Source: Panopea generosa
Lineage: Eukaryota > Mollusca > Bivalvia > Adapedonta > Hiatellidae
Length of the DNA stretch: 64,000 bases
Assembly (NCBI GenBank): GCA_029582155.1
Contig: CM055901.1
Coordinates: forward strand, 8,412,874 to 8,476,873
Direction: 5' to 3'
In this document: in pieces, positions 24,546 to 37,300 of the stretch
Layout: each line of letters opens with the position of its first letter
Position numbering within the stretch: position 1 is the stretch's first letter
Program-made: the position numbers and the translations under genes
The notes under the pieces: generated by a model
The model's database searches: none
Seen by the model: only the letters and a program-made list of their open reading frames with translations
Told to the model about the DNA's origin: nothing

Positions 24546-24730
24546 AAAACAGAAATGTGAAATTCAAATGGGTTATTTTATGCCACCCAAACAGTGAGAT
24601 CGATCACAAAATTTCCAAAAAGTGTGAGGAATATGTTTGAACTGTGTGAAGAACGAGATTTATGAAAAATATGGTATAACAAAGCATTCTCAAACAATGC
24701 AAAAGTTAGAATATAGTTCCTCGACCAAGC

Positions 24731-26695
24731 CTTGCGCTGAAGAGATACAACTTCTATGAGCTTAAGTAATACAACTTCCTCATGATGAAGTGATACAACT
24801 TCCTTATGATGAAGTGATACAACTTCCTTATGATGAAGTGATACAACTTCATTATATGTGCTGAAGTGATACAACTTCCATGTGCTGAAGTGATACAACT
24901 TCTGTGTAATGAAGTGCTGTAACTTCTATGTACTGAAATGATTACAACTTCTATGTGCTGAAATGATTACAACTTCTATGTTTGAAGCGATTCAACTTCT
25001 ATGTGTTGAAATGATTACAACTTCTATGTGCTAACGTAATACAATTTCTGTTTGCTGAAGTGCTACAATTTCTCTGTGCTAAAGTGATACAACTCCTATG
25101 TATTGAAGTGCTTCATTTTCTATGTGCTGAGGTGTTTCAACTATTATGTGCTAAAGTGATTCATCTTCTGTGAGATAAAGTGACACAACTTCTATGTGCT
25201 AAAGTGATTAAATTTCTGCGTACTGAAGTGCTACAACTTCTATGTGCTGAAGTGATTCAATTTCTATGTGCTGAAGTGCTATAACTTCTGTATGCTGAAG
25301 TGATACAACATCCGTGTGCTGAAGTGATACAACTTCTATGTGCTGGAGTGATGATTCAACTTCTATGTGCTGAAGTGAATCAACTTCTTTGTACTGAAGT
25401 GATACAACTTTTGTGTGCTAAAGTGATTCAACTTATATGTGCTAAAGTGATACAACTTCTGTGTACTGAAGTGATACAACTTCTATGTACTAAAGTGATA
25501 TAACTTCTGTGTGCTAAAGTGATTCAACTTTTGTGTGCTGAAGTGATACAACTTCTGTGTGCTGAAGTGATTCAACTTCTATGTGCTGAAGTGAATCAAC
25601 TTTTATGTTTAAAGTGATTGAACTTCTATGTGTTAAAGTGATACAATTTCTTTGTGCTGAAATGCTACAACTTTTCTGTGCTAAAGTGATACAACTTCTA
25701 TGTGTTGAAGTGCTACATTTTCTATATGCTGAGGTGATTCAACTTCTATGTGCTAAAGTGATTTAACATAAATGTGCTAAAGTGCTACAACTTCTGTGTG
25801 CTAAAGTGCTACAACTTCTATGTGCTGAAGTGCTACAACTTATATGTGCTAAAGTGATACAACTTATGTTTGCTGAAGTGATAAAACTTCTGTGTGCTGA
25901 AGTGATACAACTTGGACGTGCTGAAATGATTACAACTTCTATGTGCTAAAGTGCTACATGTTCTATGTGCTGAGGTGATTCATATTCTATGTGCTAAAGT
26001 GCTACAACTTCTATGTGCTGAAGTGCTACAACTTCTATGTGCTGAAATGATTACAACTTCTATGTGCTAAAGTGCTACAACTTATGTGTGCTGAAGTGAT
26101 ACAACTTCTGTGTGCTGAAGTGATACAACTTGTATGTGTTGAAGTGATACATCTTATGTGTGCTGAAATGCTACAACTTTTGTGTGCTGAGGTGATTCAA
26201 CTTCTATGTGCTGAAGTGATTCAACTTCTGTGTGCTGAAGTGATACAACCTCTGCGTTCTAAAGTGATTCAACTTCTGTGGTCTTAAGTGATACAACCTC
26301 TATGTGCTGAAGTAATTGCAAATTATATGTGCTGAAGTGATTGCAACTTCTATGTGCTGAAGTGATACAACTTCTGTGTCCTAAAGTGATACAACTTCTA
26401 TGTGCTGGAGTGTGATTGCAACTTCTATGTGCTGAAGTGGTTCAACTTCTGTGGGTTGAAGTGGTACAACTTCTGTGTGCTAAAGTGATACAATTTCCAT
26501 TGTGCTAAATTGATACAATTTCCATTGTGCTGAAGTGATACAGTTTCCATTGTGCTGAAGTGATACAATTTCCTTTGTGCTGAAGTGATACAACGTCTGT
26601 CTGCTGAAGTGAAACTGCTTCTACATGCTGAATTGATACAGCTTTTATATGCTGAAGCGATACAACTTCCATGTACTGAAGTGAAACTGAATTTG
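24731..26695. repeat. 24-bp satellite array 2 (~2.0 kb)
   Basis: Same unit family as 15880-19412, but with more C-T-A-A-A-G-T-G variants and ATGATTACAACTTC insertions that break the 24-bp period. The more diverged units suggest an older or less homogenised array. Confidence 0.95.
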
Positions 26696-26939
26696 CTGTA
26701 AAACACATTTGCAAATGATCATTGCTTCCCTGGATTATATTGTTATACAATTAACTGGGAATATACCGTTATGCTTGTAAACAAATCACAGCTGATACAA
26801 TTTCGCACGAACAATAAAATTTGTCATAGTTGTTTTGATATTAAAATATATTGAAAAAGATTACTTGTAATTGTGTTGTTTTATCTACATAAAGCCATGT
26901 CCAGTTTTGCTAATAGCACCATAAACTTAGTGACTTTCT

Positions 26940-27243
26940 GTCGTTGCTGTTGTATGTTATTTAGTGTCGTTTTCGATAAGTGTTCAGTTATATCGCGACA
27001 GCGTCTACTTTAGACAGTATCCTAAGCGCTGCCACACTAGAGTATCTCGCCGCAGACATATGGTATGGTACCCCACTCAGTCATATTGTACTGACACACG
27101 GCCAACCAGACATAGAACTATCCTCTAAATGATGAGCGTCAATTGAAAAGCTTCTAGTACCATTTTCAAGTAATCGGTAGGATCCGACCGGGGATCGAAT
27201 TCACGACTTTCCACATGCTCTACCTTTAGACCATCGGGCTGCA
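26940..27243 (-). mobile_element. tRNA-derived SINE, family A
   Basis: The minus strand starts with GGTCTAAAGGTAGAGC (A-box) and GAATTCGATCCCCGGTC (B-box). It continues with the same body as the copies at 11615 and 48888 and ends in a CAA-like tail near 26940. Confidence 0.75.
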
Positions 27244-27764
27244 GTCTCTTGTTGTTTAAACTTAATAGTTGGTCAAATTGAAAATACTTTATACAAATTC
27301 TGCTTTAATAGTAAATACCCGTCAACATATTTATGTTTCAATTTTTTAAATAATGTTCACTGCGAACCGCGAGGTTTAATGTCTGTTGAATTGTTTAATT
27401 GGGTGCTGTCATTGTCATATATACATACAAATATATATATTATTTACAGATGGTGACAAGTATAATTATGGATAACCTTTACAATAGTGGCTCTGTTACT
27501 TTATATCAAGTAACTGTATTAACTTGGGTTTAAAATTTCCATTTTATTTCGCAACAGGTCACAAATTAGGGTCACTGTGACATGAACAGGTGAAAAATAG
27601 TAACTAAATTTACGAAAAGTTCACAGTCGTACATATTTGCCGTACTTTGGTATTATTAGCAGACCTCACCAAAACCATGCAATTGTTACCAAATAGTTAG
27701 ATCAGGGCATATGAATATATTGATTGAATGTTAAGCGTCATTTTTTATACCATCGATGGCTTAC

Positions 27765-27905
27765 AGACGATCAGTTAACATAATCACTCTCCTGAGATCC
27801 TAGATGGTTAACCAGTACTCAAGCACACCCGTCTCCGCAGGTAACTGATATTTCCCCCACTAAAATCGAAGATGAGAGAAGAATGATAATGAGACACAAT
27901 ATCGT
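27765..27905 (-). mobile_element. SINE family C, 5'-truncated copy
   Basis: Shares GTTAACCAGTACTCAAGCAC and the surrounding roughly 140 bp with the longer element at 31521-31755, in the same orientation. The tRNA-like head is missing. Confidence 0.6.
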
Positions 27906-27944
27906 ATATCTGATTGTAATATATCGTGATTCTGATCATGATCT

Positions 27945-28918
27945 AGTACACTGATCATTGTTTAGTACAATAATCATTGTCTAGGATCATTGTCTAGTAC
28001 ACTGATCATTGTCTAGTACACTTATCATTGTCTAGTACACTTATCATTGTCTAGGATAATTGTCTAGTACACATATCATTGTCTAGTACACTGATCATTG
28101 TCTAGTACACTTATCATTGTCTAGGATAATTGTCTAGTACACATATCATTGTCTAGTACACTGATCATTGTCTAGTACACTTATCATTGTCTAGTACACA
28201 TATCATTGTCTAGGATAATTGTCTAGTACACATATCATTGTCTAGTACACTGATCATTGTCTAGTACACTTATCATTGTCTAGTACACTGATCATTGTCT
28301 AGTACACATATCATTGTCTAGTACACTTATCATTGTCTAGTACACTGATCATTGTCTAGTACACTGATCATTGTCTAGTACACTGATCATTATCTAGTAC
28401 ACTTATCATTGTCTAGTACACTGATCATTGTCTAGGATAATTGTCTAGTACACATATCATTGTCTAGTACACTGATCATTGTCTAGTACACATATCATTG
28501 TCTAGTACACTGATCATTGTCTAGTACACTTATCATTGTCTAGTACACATATCATTGTCTAGTACACTGATCATTATCTAGTACACTTATCATTGTCTAG
28601 GATAATTGTCTAGTACACATATCATTGTCTAGTACACTTATCATTGTCTAGTACACTTATCATTGTCTAGGATAATTGTCTAGTACACATATCATTATCT
28701 AGTACACTGATCATTGTCTAGTACACTTATCATTGTCTAGGATAATTGTCTAGTACACATATCATTGTCTAGTACACTGATCATTGTCTAGTACACTTAT
28801 CATTGTCTAGGATAATTGTCTAGTACACATATCATTGTCTAGTACACTGATCATTATCTAGTACACTTATCATTGTCTAGGATAATTGTCTAGTACACAT
28901 ATCATTGTCTAGTACACT
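27945..28918. repeat. 19-bp satellite with higher-order structure
   Basis: About 50 tandem units of TGATCATTGTCTAGTACAC. Variants begin TTATC or ATATC, and a fused short form reads CATTGTCTAGGATAATTG. The variants recur in a fixed order, giving a higher-order period near 70 bp. No ORF. Confidence 0.95.
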
Positions 28919-29370
28919 CAGAGTTATATGCTGAAATATTTTTTTTGTGGCAACAGTGCCTTTGTGTTAAAATCATGATATATTTACATAAAATGGCTTA
29001 AAAAGTATTTCGCCATACATGTAAACTTAAATGATATTGTGTTAAGCGAAAAATGTAAAACTGAAAAACAAAATATAAAGTTTTTAAAAGTATTATTAAA
29101 ATAAAAAAAAACATAAAATTTTGCAGCAACTTTTTTTTTGTGCATTAAGCAGGGCCATTTTGGGGGCTCGTGAATCTCGTCCTTTATAATAGACAACACA
29201 ATAGCGATATGTAGTTATTATTGCAGCTTGTAATATTTGAAGTGTAGCTGTATAATTATAAAATACAGGCCGAGCTGAGTGTTCGCCAATGTTGGTCAAA
29301 TTTTGCAGGACCTCTTTTGTAAATAACAGGAAAATATAACAAACGACATGCATAGAAAAATACAAAATCA
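28919..29370. other. AT-rich intergenic sequence beyond gene B; nothing recognised
   Basis: Two overlapping short minus-strand ORFs lack motifs. The part next to 29340 aligns with the 3' end of gene A. Confidence 0.4.
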
Positions 29371-29376
29371 TTTATT
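29371..29376 (-). promoter_or_regulatory. Candidate polyadenylation signal of gene B
   Basis: AATAAA on the minus strand at the position equivalent to 69-74 of gene A, with matching flanks (ATAACAAACGAC about 30-40 bp downstream in both). Confidence 0.5.
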
Positions 29377-29392
29377 TACACAATTCTATAAA

Positions 29393-29584
29393 ACGGGGCG
29401 GTAGTCTAATAGATAGAGTGTTGGCCGTTCACGCCAGAGGTTGCGGGTTCGATCCCCAGCTCGACCCGATGCCTCTCATAAAACAACACTCATTACTAGT
29501 TCTACCCAGGAAGTGGTATCGAGAGCAGTTCATATAAGCTTTGAGCTTTCATCGCAATCGAGCTAAAATAAATTAGTATAAACT
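29393..29584 (+). mobile_element. tRNA-derived SINE, family B, with target-site duplication
   Basis: The head GGGGCGGTAGTCTAATAGAT (A-box) and GCGGGTTCGATCCCC (B-box) is followed by a body ending TAAAATAAATTAGTATAAAC. It is flanked by an identical 11-bp direct repeat, AATTCTATAAA, at 29382-29392 and 29585-29595. It is inserted in the probable 3' UTR of gene B, opposite to the gene. Confidence 0.9.
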
Positions 29585-29763
29585 AATTCTATAAACACAT
29601 ATCAGCAACATAACAAGCGAAGAGAACAGTTTGTTGTCAACAATGCAACTCATTCACTACAAGCTCCAGAAAATTAATCTTCGTAAAAAGCTGTTGCAGA
29701 TTTCAAATATACTAAAAGAGAAGGGATCTTTTCCTGAGAAACCTAGTGGAACACCATATACAT

Positions 29764-30095
29764 TTAGTGTTTAACGTCATTTGACAACCAATAGAATCCA
29801 TTCAATATTCAAAGTTTTGCCGCTCTTATTTGTTAAAACATAAATGATTTAATTATAAAGAAGTTCGGTCTTAATAATAAGTATTCAGTCATTATTGCGC
29901 ATGCGTGAATGACATTGCACGAACTCCGTCCTTTCTGATGGAGGAAAATTCTGAACGAATCAGGTACAAACTACAAAACCAGTGCGAGCTATGCTTAGAA
30001 ACGGCCTTAGCAACGGAAGGACTTTCAAACATCAATCATCTCAATTTTCCGTCCAGAGTAACATAAACTGTCAGTCAAATGACGTTAAACACTAA
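29764..30095. mobile_element. 332-bp MITE with perfect 22-bp terminal inverted repeats
   Basis: Positions 29764-29785 and 30074-30095 are exact reverse complements (outer bases TTAGTGTTTAACGTCA). There is no ORF inside. It lies in the probable 3' UTR of gene B and is absent from gene A's equivalent. Confidence 0.85.
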
Positions 30096-31263
30096 GCCAG
30101 TTACTTTCCATTAAGTGAAAATTTAACAATTAAATCTTTACTTAATGAACACTTAATATTACGTAATATATATATATACATGACAGTTATGATATCTTTT
30201 TCATTTGATACTATTTCATAAAATTATACATTTACATGATACAATTATGAAATTAAAATGCCATATGGTGTATGAAAACTCTTACTTTTTTAAATTACGC
30301 AAAGTTTCAAATAATAATGCTTAGTTATTGATATCTACAGATCTTTATGCAGTCGTTCTCAATATGATATGAAGAATGATAGGTCAACATGGGTAAAAAC
30401 CGAGTTCAACTTTGCCGTATGTCCCTTTTAAAAATTGAAATAATTACTGTAAATGGACTTATTAAAAGAATTAAGGGAACAAACAAAATAAATCCATCTA
30501 TTCACGTATCCAATGCATTCCAATCCATTTAGATATGCAGGTATGTTGTATGCAAACAAATACTTTGTATTCACTAAGAAATGGTGTGATATTTTTGAAC
30601 AGGTGACAATACTAAGACAAATTTTCTATCATCAATAACTCACAAATTATGCATTTTTAGTACAAAGAAAACAACAGGTTATGAAGTTGATTACATTCAT
30701 TAATATTACTATACAATGATTAACAGAACAATTTACAAATACATGTTAAGAAATGCAGAATAGAACAAACGTCCAAAAAAGGCCCGAAACATGTAGCGGC
30801 ATTATGTATAGACGACTCTATGAATTCGGATCTTCACTTAGCTTCAGCAATACACAAATGTTCTTTTTGCCTAAAGCATACTTTTAATTTATTAATTGAT
30901 TTCATATATACAGTGTGTGTACGTATCTAATACAACCGACATCTAATTAAACTCAATATCAGGTTTGCGAAAAATTAAATGTCGTGCTAAAAGCCATTAT
31001 TTTTACAGTTATTTACACGCTGCTTATTACTTCCATATAACGTGAACATTGTTTTATGCTATCTACACATATTTAATACTTTGATTAATAATATTAATGT
31101 AACATTTTGTGTTTTATTTGATATGAGGATGTTTGTATTATCGGATTTTGAAATTGCCAAGAAATATTTGGCGTGTTGATATTTTCATTTACGCAGGACT
31201 GAACTTTTTTCCGAGCTGAACGCCAACATTGTTTCGCCTGAGATGTTCTCGTACTGTGTAAGG

Positions 31264-31325
31264 TTAGTATCTCAGGAAGGTCAGTTCAGTGGCAGTCACT
31301 ACACTTATACTGGTGATGGCAAATA
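31264..31325 (-). CDS. Gene B last exon: C-terminus and stop
   Basis: 62 nt. The acceptor TTTCAG is followed by V-F-A-I-T-S-I-S-V-V-T-A-T, E-L-T-F-L-R-Y and TAA (31266-31264). It is less hydrophobic than in gene A, so a membrane anchor is less certain; secretion or a GPI signal remain possible. Confidence 0.7.
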
Positions 31326-34300
31326 CTGAAATAAACAAATGATCAATTAAGTGAAAAGTAGACAGATGTAGATTCGATCCCAGGCTCGGCCGATGGTCTT
31401 TCATAAACAACTTACATGACAGGTTATATCCAGGAAACAAATTCGAAGGTGCTTCACAAAGGCCCTGGGTTGACTTTGTTTTGTTTGAATAGTGTCATTT
31501 TCATGTCAGCAGAGGTTAACAGACATCAGTTAACTTAACCACTGTTTTCTGGGATCCTGGAAGCTTAACCAGTACTCAAGCACACCCATATCCGCAAGTG
31601 TCTGATAATTTCTCACTTTAATCAGCTATGAGAGACAAATGACAATGAGACGCAATGTGGCATATCATCACAGAAACTGGCCCACGGGGATACGAACGCA
31701 CGACCTCTGGATTGATAGTCAGACGCGCTTCAGATTGAGCTAACTAGGCCCGAATCTAACTTTGTAATCAAGTTGAAATAAACTATTATAAAAATCACAC
31801 AATTAAACAATCATACAATTAAGATGTAATACAGTTTTTAAAGCAAAATGTATTTCTAGAAAAAAGTTGATTGCAAGAAAAAAAAAATACATTAATTTAG
31901 GAAAAAGAGAATTTATGTACAGCATAGGATAGTTTTGTACATCCACCATTATATCGTTTTTTTTTCTCCATTTTTTTATGATTGGCAAAGCAACATTTCT
32001 CCCAATATACGAGTATGCCTATATTATAGACGACAAACGTTGTTCATAATAACTGGCACTAGTCTAATTGTAAGTCTGGCTCTGTATGCAGAAAACTATG
32101 AATAATTTGTTTAAGACTCTGGAGGATATTATTTTTATATTATTATTATTATTATTATTATTATTTCTATCATTATAAAAGTTTTACAAACAATTGTAGT
32201 GTACGTTTTTGTGAAATTTTACATTGATTTGTTAGTTTGGCTTCTATATGCAGATTGATATATGCAGTATATACTAAGCACCATGGTCAACCGTTTTAAA
32301 GCAAACACATTTAAATAAACTTGAACAAAATTGAAAATAATAGTGTCCATGTCAAAATTGTTTCTACACAAGTCTGTATGTTGTGGTGTTGCCAACGATA
32401 CTAACTTAGGCATCTCACTTTTCTTACAATGAAAATCAAAATAGCCAAAATTTATTTATGTTCATTATTTTACATGTTGTTGCTTTGCAGCCATGGTTAC
32501 TCTGAAAATGTATATTGAACACGCATTTTACTAATGAGAATCATCAAATCAATTATGAAGTAATAAAACAGTTTCAATTAAAATACATGTTCTCTCATAA
32601 TTAACACATTTTGGTTTGTTTGTCAAGCTTTGCATTCAACCCTACAAAACACGGCATACGATCATCGGCTATAGGGTTTTTTATATTCAAAATGTTTATC
32701 AATATTCAAATTAATAAAAACATTTAAATGACACTTTATCTTGGACTGGGAACGTATATAATGACGACTAAATCACATTGTTGAGCTTCAGCTTATATGT
32801 TCGTGTTTTGCAGTTATGTTTGATATAATAAAATTATTACCTATATTACTTGAATTTACACAAACATATTTATTAACACTGTAAATTATAGAAAATTTAA
32901 TAAACTTCTCTGAAACCGCTTTTTCGGTGCAAGTGAAATTCAAGTTTGTCAAGTTATATATTGAATGATTCCTTCATATTTGCGTTATTATGTACATGTA
33001 TATCTTAGATGGATGATTCATTGCATTTGCTTTTGAGTACTTATTGTGCGACGAAGAATGACAGTTTTTTGTTTTTTCAGATCACTTTTCAATGAAAGTC
33101 ACATTTCATCAGTGGAATTTTATAAACGGAAAACAAAAACTTACCAGACAAACTTTGGTAACTAGTTCCAGAAGATTTTTTAGCATTTGGCATATCGTTT
33201 GTAGTTGTACTTGTTGACGAAGAAAGTGAAACCTTTGTCGGGGTTGAAGTAGTTGGCGTTCCCGTACGTGTAGTCGATAATGGCGATGTAGCTGTATTGG
33301 CGCATGGTGTAGGCCATGTATCTCCGCATTCTAGTACAATGAGTGATTAAAATAAATTATTATATATTATATATCATGTATAATTGTGTTATTTTTTTCA
33401 TGTCTTTTCATGTATATGTTATTAACCAAAAATGATATCAATCGAAAGTTTAAGACTCGGTTTAATTGAGTCTGTTCAGGAGAAGTAATGAACCATGTAA
33501 CACATGTCCTCTAGGACCGGTTAAACCACTATCCTACGCGCCAGTTAAGACTAAATCGATTTCCCGCTCCAATTCACATATCGTTTTTGTCACGTTTTTG
33601 TGGATTTGACATACCAAACAATTCAGATTTTGTTTATTACTGAAAATGAGATGTTTTTTCTCCATTTTTTTTATGATTGGCAAAGCAACATTTCTCCCAA
33701 TATACGAGTATGCCTATATTATAGACGACAAACGTTGTTCATAATAACTGGCACTAGTCTAATTGTAAGTCTGGCTCTGTGTGCAGAAAACTATGAATAA
33801 TTTGTTTAAGACTCTGGAGGATATTATTTTTATATTATTATTATTATTATTATTATTTCTATCATTATAAAAGATTTTGTTTATTACTGAAAATGAGATG
33901 TTTTTTCTCCATTTTTTTATGATTGGCAAAGCAACATTTCTCCCAATATACGAGTATGCCTATATTATAGACGACAAACGTTGTTCATAATAACTGGCAC
34001 TAGTCTAATTGTAAGTCTGGCTCTGTATGCAGAAAACTATGAATAATTTGTTTAAGACTCTGGAGGATATTATTTTTATATTATTATTATTATTATTATT
34101 ATTATTTCTATCATTATAAAAGTTTTACAAACAATTGTAGTGTACGTTTTTGTGAAATTTTACATTGATTTGTTAGTTTGGCTTCTATATGCAGATTGAT
34201 ATATGCAGTATATACTAAGCACCATGGTCAACCGTTTTAAAGCAAACACATTTAAATAAACTTGAACAAAATTGAAAATAATAGTGTCCATGTCAAAATT

Positions 34301-37300
34301 GTTTCTACACAAGTCTGTATGTTGTGGTGTTGCCAACGATACTAACTTAGGCATCTCACTTTTCTTACAATGAAAATCAAAATAGCCAAAATTTATTTAT
34401 GTTCATTATTTTACATGTTGTTGCTTTGCAGCCATGGTTACTCTGAAAATGTATATTGAACACGCATTTTACTAATGAGAATCATCAAATCAATTATGAA
34501 GTAATAAAACAGTTTCAATTAAAATACATGTTCTCTCATAATTAACACATTTTGGTTTGTTTGTCAAGCTTTGCATTCAACCCTACAAAACACGGCATAC
34601 GATCATCGGCTATAGGGTTTTTTATATTCAAAATGTTTATCAATATTCAAATTAATAAAAACATTTAAATGACACTTTATCTTGGACTGGGAACGTATAT
34701 AATGACGACTAAATCACATTGTTGAGCTTCAGCTTATATGTTCGTGTTTTGCAGTTATGTTTGATATAATAAAATTATTACCTATATTACTTGAATTTAC
34801 ACAAACATATTTATTAACACTGTAAATTATAGAAAATTTAATAAACTTCTCTGAAACCGCTTTTTCGGTGCAAGTGAAATTCAAGTTTGTCAAGTTATAT
34901 ATTGAATGATTCCTTCATATTTGCGTTATTATGTACATGTATATCTTAGATGGATGATTCATTGCATTTGCTTTTGAGTACTTATTGTGCGACGAAGAAT
35001 GACAGTTTTTTGTTTTTTCAGATCACTTTTCAATGAAAGTCACATTTCATCAGTGGAATTTTATAAACGGAAAACAAAAACTTACCAGACAAACTTTGGT
35101 AACTAGTTCCAGAAGATTTTTTAGCATTTGGCATATCGTTTGTAGTTGTACTTGTTGACGAAGAAAGTGAAACCTTTGTCGGGGTTGAAGTAGTTGGCGT
35201 TCCCGTACGTGTAGTCGATAATGGCGATGTAGCTGTATTGGCGCATGGTGTAGGCCATGTATCTCCGCATTCTAGTACAATGAGTGATTAAAATAAATTA
35301 TTATATATTATATATCATGTATAATTGTGTTATTTTTTTCATGTCTTTTCATGTATATGTTATTAACCAAAAATGATATCAATCGAAAGTTTAAGACTCG
35401 GTTTAATTGAGTCTGTTCAGGAGAAGTAATGAACCATGTAACACATGTCCTCTAGGACCGGTTAAACCACTATCCTACGCGCCAGTTAAGACTAAATCGA
35501 TTTCCCGCTCCAATTCACATATCGTTTTTGTCACGTTTTTGTGGATTTGACATACCAAACAATTCAGATTTTGTTTATTACTGAAAATGAGATGTTTTTT
35601 CTCCATTTTTTTTATGATTGGCAAAGCAACATTTCTCCCAATATACGAGTATGCCTATATTATAGACGACAAACGTTGTTCATAATAACTGGCACTAGTC
35701 TAATTGTAAGTCTGGCTCTGTATGCAGAAAACTATGAATAATTTGTTTAAGACTCTGGAGGATATTATTTTTATATTATTATTATTATTATTATTATTTC
35801 TATCATTATAAAAGATTTTGTTTATTACTGAAAATGAGATGTTTTTTCTCCATTTTTTTATGATTGGCAAAGCAACATTTCTCCCAATATACGAGTATGC
35901 CTATATTATAGACGACAAACGTTGTTCATAATAACTGGCACTAGTCTAATTGTAAGTCTGGCTCTGTATGCAGAAAACTATGAATAATTTGTTTAAGACT
36001 CTGGAGGATATTATTTTTATATTATTATTATTATTATTATTATTATTTCTATCATTATAAAAGTTTTACAAACAATTGTAGTGTACGTTTTTGTGAAATT
36101 TTACATTGATTTGTTAGTTTGGCTTCTATATGCAGATTGATATATGCAGTATATACTAAGCACCATGGTCAACCGTTTTAAAGCAAACACATTTAAATAA
36201 ACTTGAACAAAATTGAAAATAATAGTGTCCATGTCAAAATTGTTTCTACACAAGTCTGTATGTTGTGGTGTTGCCAACGATACTAACTTAGGCATCTCAC
36301 TTTTCTTACAATGAAAATAAAAATAGCCAAAATTTATTTATGTTCATTATTTTACATGTTGTTGCTTTGCAGCCATGGTTACTCTGAAAATGTATATTGA
36401 ACACGCATTTTACTAATGAGAATCATCAAATCAATTATGAAGTAATAAAACAGTTTCAATTAAAATACATGTTCTCTCATAATTAACACATTTTGGTTTG
36501 TTTGTCAAGCTTTGCATTCAACCCTACAAAACACGGCATACGATCATCGGCTATAGGGTTTTTTATATTCAAAGTGTTTATCAATATTCAAATTAATAAA
36601 AACATTTAAATGACACTTTATCTTGGACTGGGAACGTATATAATGACGACTAAATCACATTGTTGAGCTTCAGCTTATATGTTCGTGTTTTGCAGTTATG
36701 TTTGATATAATAAAATTATTACCTATATTACTTGAATTTACACAAACATATTTATTAACACTGTAAATTATAGAAAATTTAATAAACTTCTCTGAAACCG
36801 CTTTTTCGGTGCAAGTGAAATTCAAGTTTGTCAAGTTATATATTGAATGATTCCTTCATATTTGCGTTATTATGTACATGTATATCTTAGATGGATGATT
36901 CATTGCATTTGCTTTTGAGTACTAATTGTGCGACGAAAAATGAAAGTTTTTTGTTTTTTTTCAGATCACTTTTCAATGAAAGTCACATTTCATCAGTGGA
37001 ATTTTATAAAACAGAAAACAAAAACTTACCAGACAAACTTTGGTAACTAGTTCCAGAAGATTTTTTAGCATTTGGCATATCGTTTGTAGTTGTACTTGTT
37101 GACGAAGAAAGTGAAACCTTTGTCGGGGTTGATGTAGTTGGCGTTCCCGTACGTGTAGTCGATAATGGCGATGTAGCTGTATTGGCGCATGGTGTAGGCC
37201 ATGTATCTCCGCATTCTAGTACAATGAGTGATTAAAATAAATTATTATATATTATATATCATGTATAATTGTGTTATTTTTTTCATGTCTTTTCATGTAT

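Larger units (their letters stand above)
29350..31263 (-). other. Probable 3' untranslated region of gene B
   Basis: Lies between the stop codon of gene B and a conserved AATAAA. About 520 bp of it are the SINE and MITE listed separately; without them its length resembles that of gene A's equivalent. UTR status is inferred. Confidence 0.5.

Noticed and set aside
27945-28918. CRISPR-like array
   Set aside because: The 19-bp units are directly adjacent with no unique spacers, and the genome is eukaryotic.
32219-32413. 64-codon minus-strand ORF in three copies
   Set aside because: Repetition comes from the 1941-bp units; no motif, no splice context, lies inside an intron.
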